A model generated the notes under the pieces. It saw nothing but the letters and a program-made list of their open reading frames with translations, did not search any database and was not told the DNA's origin. Shown piece by piece: positions 57,217 through 64,000 of a stretch of 64,000 nucleotides of DNA (its first letter is position 1; each line of letters opens with the position of its first letter). The translations under genes were made by a program, and so were the position numbers. The stretch comes from Nephrocerus scutellatus. Its lineage: Eukaryota > Arthropoda > Insecta > Diptera > Pipunculidae. Location: the NCBI GenBank assembly GCA_947095585.1, contig OX352762.1, positions 90,825,749-90,889,748 on the forward strand. Direction: 5' to 3'.

Positions 57217-57283
57217 TCATCATATTTGGCTCTACAACCGGTCTCTCCCCTCGTCCCGATTTTGAGCCGATGTCATCCAGTTT
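57217..57283 (-). mobile_element. RTE-1 3' end fragment
   Basis: Minus strand: ACTGGATGACATCGGCTCAA, AATCGGGACGAGGGGAGAGA, CCGGTTGTAGAGCCAAATAT, GATGATAA. Confidence 0.8.
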
Positions 57284-57400
57284 CGTCTTCTTTAAGGTCC
57301 TTTTTAACCAACTTTCACACGACCTAGAGAGCTGAAATTTTGTAAGTATCTTAGCATTTCCTAGAAACCGCGTGAGGGGCATTTGGTGTATATGATGCGA
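57284..57400 (+). repeat. TR-158 solitary unit
   Basis: CTTCTTTAAGGTCCTTTTTA, ACCAACTTTCACACGACCTA, GAGAGCTGAAATTTTGTAAG, then GGCATTTGGTG. It is the cleanest single unit outside the array. Confidence 0.7.
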
Positions 57401-57489
57401 ACGAAAATGTAAGCTTATGTCGACGTACACATAAAAGTTTGCACCAGAAAAATAACGTTTTATACATTTAGTTGTTTTTGACTAGAAAG

Positions 57490-57555
57490 TCTGGGATCAG
57501 ATGATTTCTTGCATGACAGCTACAATATATGTCATATTCTTATTTTTATAAAAAA
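57490..57555 (-). mobile_element. RTE-1 endonuclease scrap
   Basis: Matches 9055-9110: GGATCAGATGATTTCTTGCA, TGACAGCTACAATATATGTC, ATATTCTTATTTTTAT. Confidence 0.6.
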
Positions 57556-57699
57556 TCAACCTCGACAACTATACTTTGAATGACTAGTCCGATCATTTCA
57601 AGTGAACTTTCCTGGAACGAAATTCAAAAAATATGCTAAACCAATTTTGAAATTTAGTTCATATGCGTGGGGTGGGGCTCCAAAATCGAGAATTCTGAG

Positions 57700-57866
57700 A
57701 AAATAACTTGCAACCGGCTACAAATTTAAGGAATGTGATATATTGTTAATTACATTACTTCGATTTTTTAATTTTGTTTTTAATTCTAATAAAGGGCATA
57801 GCCCACCTTATTGCCGTGGCGCAAGTCACCAAGGGAGTTCTCCGTTGGCAATGAGTTAATGATAAA
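57700..57866 (-). repeat. Unclassified interspersed repeat (copy 2)
   Basis: Reverse complement of the family at 41158-41335: GCAACCGGCTACAAATTTAA, AGGAATGTGATATATTGTTA, AAAGGGCATAGCCC and CTTATTGCCGTGGCGCAAGT. Confidence 0.7.
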
Positions 57867-57894
57867 AAAAAGCAACATTTCCTTAATTGGGATA

Positions 57895-58012
57895 AAATTA
57901 CCGGCGGCCACCAAGTAAAGGTTAGATCGAACTTTCATTATTCAGAATATGGCACGTGCATGAATTGCACAGGTTGTTTCCCCTATTCTGCTGATGACTG
58001 ACCGTGAAGGTA
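57895..58012 (-). mobile_element. RTE-1 5' end fragment
   Basis: Minus strand: ACGGTCAGTCATCAGCAGAA, TAGGGGAAACAACC, then a segment ending in TTGGTGGCCGCCGGTAATTT. The ends match the 5' UTR at 44043-44165. Confidence 0.65.
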
Positions 58013-58669
58013 GCTTTACTTGCTGTTATTTATTCTTCTTCATAATCATAATCATAATCATAATCTTCATATGCAAAACAAAGCCATTGCAATGTTTAGC
58101 TCATACCGTAGAAAAGGAAACCACAGTTTTAATTAATCGAAAACATGTTCAATAATCACTTCTGCTCTGCCCACTAAACTGTTATAATTTTGTTGTACAG
58201 TTATTGCATAACACTCATCAACGATGAGAACACAAGTAGGATTGTAAGGAAGTACCTGGTAAATAGAAATTTTCAAAAATATTGTAGATATGAGCTGATC
58301 TGGCCCAGGAGACATCCATGCTAATAAACTCTTCAGCTCTACTTCATGTCGCTTGCACGTTAATTATATGCAAACTTAGAAATGGAACACAAAATAATTT
58401 TTGAATCTAAAAAGACAACGATAACAACATTTCTACCTCCTCTTTCTAAGTTAACTCTTGTCTTTTCTGTTTTAATACTCTCCACTGCTGCTTAGGCTTA
58501 CTATGTATCCAATCTTCTCTTTTTTCTTCAATTATTCCTACAACTTCACTTCACAAATCCCAGATCTTCAACAAATCTTAAAGAACTATCATCCTGGTTT
58601 GATTATTTATTTTCCCTCCGCGGAAATCCCTAATCTCTTGGAAAAAATAATCAGTTATACAATCTATTT
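58013..58669. other. Spacer with a short microsatellite
   Basis: (ATAATC)n at about 58038-58066. Two AT-rich frames (58133-58315 minus and 58503-58690 plus) are not recognised. Confidence 0.4.
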
Positions 58670-59240
58670 ATACCGTAGACTACATGAGAACACTAATGAC
58701 AATGGACAACGAGTCATAGAGAGCAATAATTTGGTCGTTGCGAGTACAAGGGTTGCGCGTAAAAATATCCACAAAGCCACCTGGGTATCTCTTGATAGAC
58801 CACTCGTAACCAGATAGACCACGTGTTAATAGAACGCCACCTCAACCCGAACCTGATGACGGTACGAACGTACCGAAGTGCCAACGTCGACTCGGACCAC
58901 TATCTTGTTGGTATGGTGCTCCGAGCGCGGATTGCATCATCACGAAAGACTGCGCGAATCAGGTTTGAGTCAACACGGCTGCCCTTCGCAACGAAGAGAC
59001 CAGACCTACCTACCCACGCTCAAGCGATAGGACTCGCCCTAAATGCTGAGGGAGTAAGGCCTGGCGCTGAGATGTCATGCGTAAAAGAGAAATGGACACG
59101 CCTAAAAAATACTGTCATTAGTACTGCTGACTCCATCTTAGGCAGTAGTCGTAGAGATCGGAACGACTGGTTCGAGCAGCCTGGGAGAAGAATCTCGTCC
59201 GTTAACTAAAACAGTACAGAAAGCAGGGACCACACCAGGT
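58670..59240 (+). mobile_element. RTE-1 endonuclease fragment
   Basis: Two frames: LHENTNDNGQRVIESNNLVV and KNIHKATWVSLD to 58815, then 58823-59209 with NPNLMTVRTYRSANVDSDHY, LVGMVLRARIASSRKTARI, THAQAIGLALNAEGVRPGAE and DSILGSSRRDRNDWFEQPGR. The catalytic SDH is intact. It ends before the RT. Confidence 0.85.
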
Positions 59241-59462
59241 GCCAAAATATTTAAATATTCAATTCCAACTACTTCAGTCCAGAAAAATAGGTCGAAAAAG
59301 CTTACCTAATAGTACCGCCACAGTTTATTTATTAAAGATAAGCCCTATACACACGAATTTACATATTGGTAACTCGAGTTTCTGGCCGATTAGTTGAGAG
59401 TCACTTTCTGTGTAATTCAATGGAATGTCTGACACGGCGCTACCAGTTGGTAATAAGTTGTA

Positions 59463-59735
59463 ATCAGTGAGCAATTTCAGCAATAGGCTGCACTATGTGC
59501 TCCTTTACACGGCCAGCTCGGCGGCTTTCTTGTGGATTCCAGTCGAGCGCTAGTTTTGTAGTATCCTCAAAGTGTGTCAAATCCAGCTTCATTTTCGTCG
59601 TCTGATGGTGATCGCGATTTCTTCCGGCTGCGTTATTCCCCACAAGTCTTGATTGGTGATAATGTCGAGCCATCTTATTCTCAGTATCCGCCTTAAGCAC
59701 TTGTTGACGAAGACTTGGAGGCGCGTCGCAATTAA
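59463..59735 (-). mobile_element. LINE-B C-terminal fragment
   Basis: The minus strand gives LQVFVNKCLRRILRIRWLD, TNQDLWGITQ, then IRRRKXSWI-HTLR and ALDWNPQESRRAGR over two frames. This is the same C-terminal signature as 56821-57102 but from the more complete part. Confidence 0.75.
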
Positions 59736-61768
59736 CTCTGAATATATATAATGTAATGTAAATAATGTAATGAAATAATTTTATGTCACTTGAAATAGTT
59801 TTTGATATTCTAGTTGACTTTGAATAGCGTACGCACTTATCGTCGCTTAATTTTTAATTGAGAAATTTATATATGTATGCATTATTAAGTATATATAGAC
59901 CACAAAACAAAAATTCAATAATGCACAACTACTCATTTGGTGCACAATGTAATAACCATACATCACGAAAGGTCCATTCATTTGTTGCTTCAAAGTCAAA
60001 AACTGCAGCATTACTGCTATACAGTTCGCATTTTTTAAAGTAAGCGTATCAATTATTTCCATTGTTCCCTTAGTCGTCGTCGTGCATCCGTGTTTCAAAA
60101 GTCTTTTGAAGATACATAAAAAAACAATCTGCCCTTCTTCTAAGATAATTTTCCGGCAGCAATCGCATTAAGGTCTAGGATAGTTATGTCCCATTCATTA
60201 TTTCATATTACCTATTCTGCTCATGCCTAACCACAATACTTTAGAATGGTCCAGAAAAGTCATTTGCAAGATTAATGATTCAGTTTTTGTAGAGGGCTGA
60301 TACCGAATTAGGTAAAACTATGAGCTTTATAAGCTATACGTCGACACAAACGTGATCCAGCGTATACGAATCCATCAGGATTATACCATGTTGAGTAAGC
60401 AATGGCGCCACTTTTTTCCTTTCCCATGAGCTTGGTTTTTCCTAAGACAATGAATCTAAATTAAGAGAAAAAAAACAAACTTTAATAATTAATGGACATA
60501 TTTGCTCTGGCTGCTCATCTGTTGCTTGTCACAATTAACAATAATTATAGAAGATTTTCGTCCATGATGTCAAACCATCAAATCATTAGAGGCAGCAAGA
60601 ACTCACAAGAATTATGCATCATTTATCAACCGAACGGAAATTATTTTGCTTTTGTGTCTATTTAGCATGTATGCGTGTATATATGCGTGTGTATGTTGCA
60701 TGTTTATTTCTTTATTATAATTATATATTATTAACCTAATTTATTACATAGGAGCCGTTCTGCAAATAAAACTAACGACAAACATGGATGCTAATTAATT
60801 TTGGTCAAAAATGTGTTAATGCGTCAACATACGCACATAATATATAGCCGGATGTTATAAGCATTTGCTGGTGTTCGTAATATCCTCAAAGGAATCTCAG
60901 GTTTAATTAATGAACACATTTCTTTGTATTCGAAGCAACAGATGTTTCAATTTCAATATGCCAACAAACCGCACCAAATGACAGAGTGTAGCTTTCCATG
61001 ACACTCCTAACACTACGACATTTAGTCCAGGTGTTTGGAAAAGATTAATGCTTTGCCTTTTCCTTATATGTATGGGGTAATTGTGTGTTTTTTCTTGAGA
61101 ATCAACCAAAAAATCCTTATGAAGTTCTAGAAATAGCAATTTTCCACACATTTTTCTAACTGCCAAGAAAATTCGTCAATGTCACGAAAGGAAGCAACCG
61201 GTTTATGTCCTAACTGAGACTGAGAATATATTATATACTGCTGCTAACAAACGATCTATAAAATATTTGAAGTTTATGTAAAGCATTTTTTAATCCCTTA
61301 GGTATTTTAAAAAATTCTGTTATTTTATTTTAGGTAGTACTCATATCGAAACATTTGAAATTTTCACAGAAAAATAATTCTTTTTTAACAGATATTAGAA
61401 AGTGATAAGAGAACACTATAAAATTCCTCATGTGTGGCCGATGTACAACTCTTTTTGATGAAATAATATGCATTTTAAACGAAGATTTTGGCACAAAAAA
61501 ATTAAAACTTCTCTACTTACACACTTGACCACTAAATATCATAGTTTGTACCCTCATTTCGTAAAATCTCTTTTAAAACTCATTCTTAAAATATTTCTTT
61601 TTTTTTAAAGCTTTTATATTATTCTGTTAACTTTGTGTATCTACTTATTTAACAGGCCAGATCCACAGGTTTTCACTCTACACTGGCAAGTAGAGAGAGT
61701 GGGACTTCCACTTCGCTGTTTAACGTCCGTGGTTAGCAGACGAGGAAGATATAGGTCTTTCTTCAAAT
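59736..61768. other. Spacer, no gene seen
   Basis: 2 kb of AT-rich sequence. Short frames only (for example 59847-60098 minus, 60903-61166 minus). No known motif or repeat recognised. Confidence 0.4.
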
Positions 61769-62384
61769 TCTCGTTGCTCAATAGAGTCGAATTTTCGAAC
61801 AAACGTAAAGTCGCCGTTACAATACAAAATGCTATAGTTCTACTGGGCTGGTCTAGTATTTCCAATCGAATTGATATTTCACACACTTATTGTACAATTG
61901 ACTTGAAGTTTTGCACAAACGTGTAGTCCCGTTACCAGTTAACTGTTCCGCTGATTGATTTGGAGTGTAAACTACACAAATGTCTCAAATCGTACAATCC
62001 TACTTTGTCGTACTTCTTGTTATACGACGAATTGAAATTTCGCACACATGCAGTTTTCATGGTAATATATTGTTGTGGTTACAATGTGCTGATCTGATGA
62101 TAGACTCGAAAGATATTTGACTGTATATGTTCCTTTGCTGCATATCTTGCAACTCGAATTTCATTAACTTCCCGTTGTTCAATTGAATTGAAAATTTCAC
62201 AAACTTGCAGTTCTGATGTCGACACTTTATTTTTGGACCAATGAACTCTTTGATGATCGATTTGAATCCAGTTTGTCTGTCTAAAATCTTGCAAGCCTTT
62301 TTTGTACATACTTCTCGTTATTCTATCGATTTGAAATTTTGCACGCATACCATACAAAGTTATTGTTCAACTGATCGAATCTGA
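61769..62384 (+). repeat. TR-145 diverged tandem repeat
   Basis: The phrase ACTTCTCGTTGTTCAATCG then AATTGAAATTTCGCACACATG recurs at about 62018, 62167 and 62310 (spacing 149 and 143 bp), with two weaker earlier units from 61769. Units also share CTGATGATC and a GATTTGAA block near their ends. Open frames over it (61633-61926 plus, 62079-62357 minus) are incidental. Confidence 0.7.
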
Positions 62385-62385
62385 T

Positions 62386-63236
62386 GATCATTTGGCTCTA
62401 CAGCCGGTGTCCGGGCCTGGCCTCCGCTTTTGAGCCGATGTCATCCAGTTTGGCATCCCTAAACTCTGGGCGTCCTGGTCTACGCCATACTTCCAGCGTA
62501 GGATTGACCGACCTCCCTGTCGTGTAAATCCTAAATAAAATCCTACCGCAAAGGGCTTTCCGAGCAGGATCCTCTTCGCTCATGCGACACCGGAGCATAC
62601 CGAGCTTAATTCTCTTCACATAGATCATAGATCTCATCATTATAGAATCTTTAGAATCGCCATTCCTCACATACGGGGCCAACAATTCTCCGTAAGACTT
62701 TTCTTTCGAACGCGGCTAAGGGTCAGAATGATTTTCTCGCATCCATATGTAAGTACTCGTATGACCATTGTCGTATACACCAGCAGCTTGGATGCTATGT
62801 TTCAATTCCTTGATTTGAAGAGTCTTGACAGACTAAAGTAGGCTTTGTTGGCTTTGAGCAAACGTGCTCGTATTTCTGGTTCCATGCTGTTATCGGCTGC
62901 TACAATTGACCCGAGATAGTTAAAAGATTGCACTACTTCAAATTCACCCTCTACTATTTTAATTGTGGGACCAATATTGGATCTTCTGCTATCCCACGTG
63001 GCCACCATGTACTTTGTTTTGCTCTCATTTATGTGCAGCCCCAGATTTCGTGTCGCCTGCTCGATCTGGATGAAAGCTTCCTGTACAGCTCTTTGGTTTC
63101 TACCAACGATGTCAATATTGTCGGTGTAAGCCAGTATCTGAATGGACTTATAGAGGATTGTTCCCCTCGGAGTCTCGGATCACTTGAAGAGGACGCAGGC
63201 CAGTCCATCCCCTTGATAGTGATCCGGATATTTTTA
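62386..63236 (-). mobile_element. RTE-1 copy, C-terminal half
   Basis: The minus strand, from 63236: AAATATCCGGATCACTATCA, GGGGATGGACTGGCCTGCGT (motif B end), then the motif C region, where TACACCGACAATATTGACAT replaces YADD with YTDN. Next come NLGLHINESKTKYMVATWDS, VEGEFEVVQSFNYLGSIVAA, MEPEIRARLLKANKAYFSLS and the final ARKALCGRILFRIYTTGRSV. It ends GGCTGTAGAGCCAAAT plus GATCATC. Catalytic residues are lost. Confidence 0.85.
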
Positions 63237-64000
63237 AAATGTCTAGAGTTTCAAAACTCACTACACCATCATTTTATAGACTTTAAAGCTGCCTATGATA
63301 CCATAGCCATAGAGTAGAGCTTTATAAAGCCATGATAGAATTCAGCATCCCAAATAAACTGACCCGACTTTGTGGGTTGACCATGACCAATGTTATAAGC
63401 CAAGTTAAAATATCCGCAACACTATCAAGCACATTCAACATCTGTTACGAGCTCCACATGGGGATGGACTGGCCTGCGTCCTCTTCAACCTGGCGTTGGA
63501 GAAAGTGATTCGAGACTCTGACGTAACGGCGAGAGGAATAATCCAAACAAGACGATATTGACATCGTTGGTTGCAGGCTGCACATAAATGAGAGCAAAAC
63601 AAAGTACATGGTGGCTACGTCTGCGAATAGAAGATCCAACATTGGTCCCGCATTTAAAATAGTGGAGCGCGAATTTGAAGTAGTGCAATATTTTAACTAT
63701 CTCGGGTCAACTGTAGCAGCCGATAAAATCATGGAACCAGAAATGCGCGCACGGTTGCTTAAAGCCAGCAAAGCCTACTCTAATCTGTCAAGACTCTTTA
63801 AATCCAGGAACTTAACTATAACATCCAAGCTGCTGGTATATAAACCAATGGTCATACCAGTAATTACATATGGATCCGAGACTTGGGTGCTTACAAAAAG
63901 CATTCTGACCTCTTAGCAGCGTTCGAGAGTAAAGTCTTACGGAGAATTGTTGGCCCCGTAAGGACGATTTCGGAGACTCTATAATAATGAGATCTACGAG
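63237..64000 (+). mobile_element. RTE-1 copy, runs off the window
   Basis: Starts AAAATGTCTAGAGTTTCAAA, with motif A LHHHFIDFKAAYDTIA at about 63260, then NKLTRLCGLTMTNVISQVKI. The motif C region is deleted (CGACGATATTGAC is left of YADD). Frame 63608-63916 carries MVATSANRRSNIGPAFKIVE, FNYLGSTVAADKIMEPEMRA and TSKLLVYKPMVIPVITYGSE. Head-to-head with the preceding minus copy. Confidence 0.85.

Noticed and set aside
58133..58690. Two AT-rich frames that look mildly coding
   Set aside because: No recognised domain, no splice or start support, and the second runs into RTE-1 sequence.
61633..61926. 97-codon plus-strand frame
   Set aside because: Runs into diverged TR-145 units; no protein motif and weak codon structure.

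Overview
The window reads as gene-poor, transposon-dense chromatin of a higher dipteran, most likely a tephritid-type fruit fly. This rests on fly-like Vha100 sequence, AT-rich spacers and a mixed load of CR1/jockey-like, RTE-like and I/LOA-like LINEs, a tRNA-derived SINE, a Helentron, a mariner-like element and several noncoding repeats. The species assignment is inference.

Only one gene looks intact: a single-exon 902-codon V-ATPase 116 kDa subunit a (Vha100 family) at 23761-26469 (+), with both transport arginines, a candidate TATA box about 240 bp upstream and a poly(A) signal about 100 bp downstream. Almost everything else is mobile or repetitive.

Families, using working names. LINE-A is CR1/jockey-like with an AP-endonuclease, an FADD reverse transcriptase and a 3' stem-loop before an A tail; copies lie at 1-1081, 2886-3174, 3885-4190, 5586-6760, 13052-14905(-), 29645-32550, 32551-32718, 37345-38066(-) and 52630-53282. 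RTE-1 ends in (ATG)n; larger copies lie at 7966-10016, 21591-23148, 28950-29505, 44043-45815, 52565-54440(-), 58670-59240, 62386-63236(-) and 63237-64000, with further fragments. LINE-B is a second RTE-like family (54560-57116, 59463-59735(-)). LINE-C is an I/LOA-like family with RNase H (47150-48553, 50121-50545(-)). SINE-T is tRNA-derived (2193-2488(-), 12607-12775(-), 19840-20020, 27566-27830, head at 7801-7880). TR-117 is a noncoding element built of ~117-bp units, then a tetranucleotide module, then a conserved end; one copy carries an uninterrupted 1.85-kb (AAACGAAC)n/(AAAC)n array at 34725-36572. TR-158, TR-145 and TR-100 are other diverged tandem repeats. A Helentron remnant lies at 16911-18590 and a mariner-like remnant at 38419-39015(-).

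Layout: 1-10 kb LINE-A/RTE-1 fragments; 10-12 kb unassigned; 12-23 kb repeats, Helentron, minisatellite and RTE-1; 23.5-26.6 kb the V-ATPase gene; 27-33 kb SINE, possible LTR remnants and the longest LINE-A; 34-36.6 kb the AAAC array; 37-42 kb LINE-A, mariner and TR-158; 44-50.5 kb RTE-1 and LINE-C; 52.5-59.7 kb nested RTE-1, LINE-A and LINE-B; 61.8-64 kb TR-145 and a head-to-head RTE-1 pair. The genes do not form a pathway. The strongest biology is in how elements relate: SINE-T and RTE-1 share a 3' end, LINE-A keeps a 3' stem-loop with a compensated base pair, and one TR-117 copy has undergone a very large pure repeat expansion. Nested, mutually inverted copies make the locus a plausible small-RNA source, which the sequence alone cannot prove.
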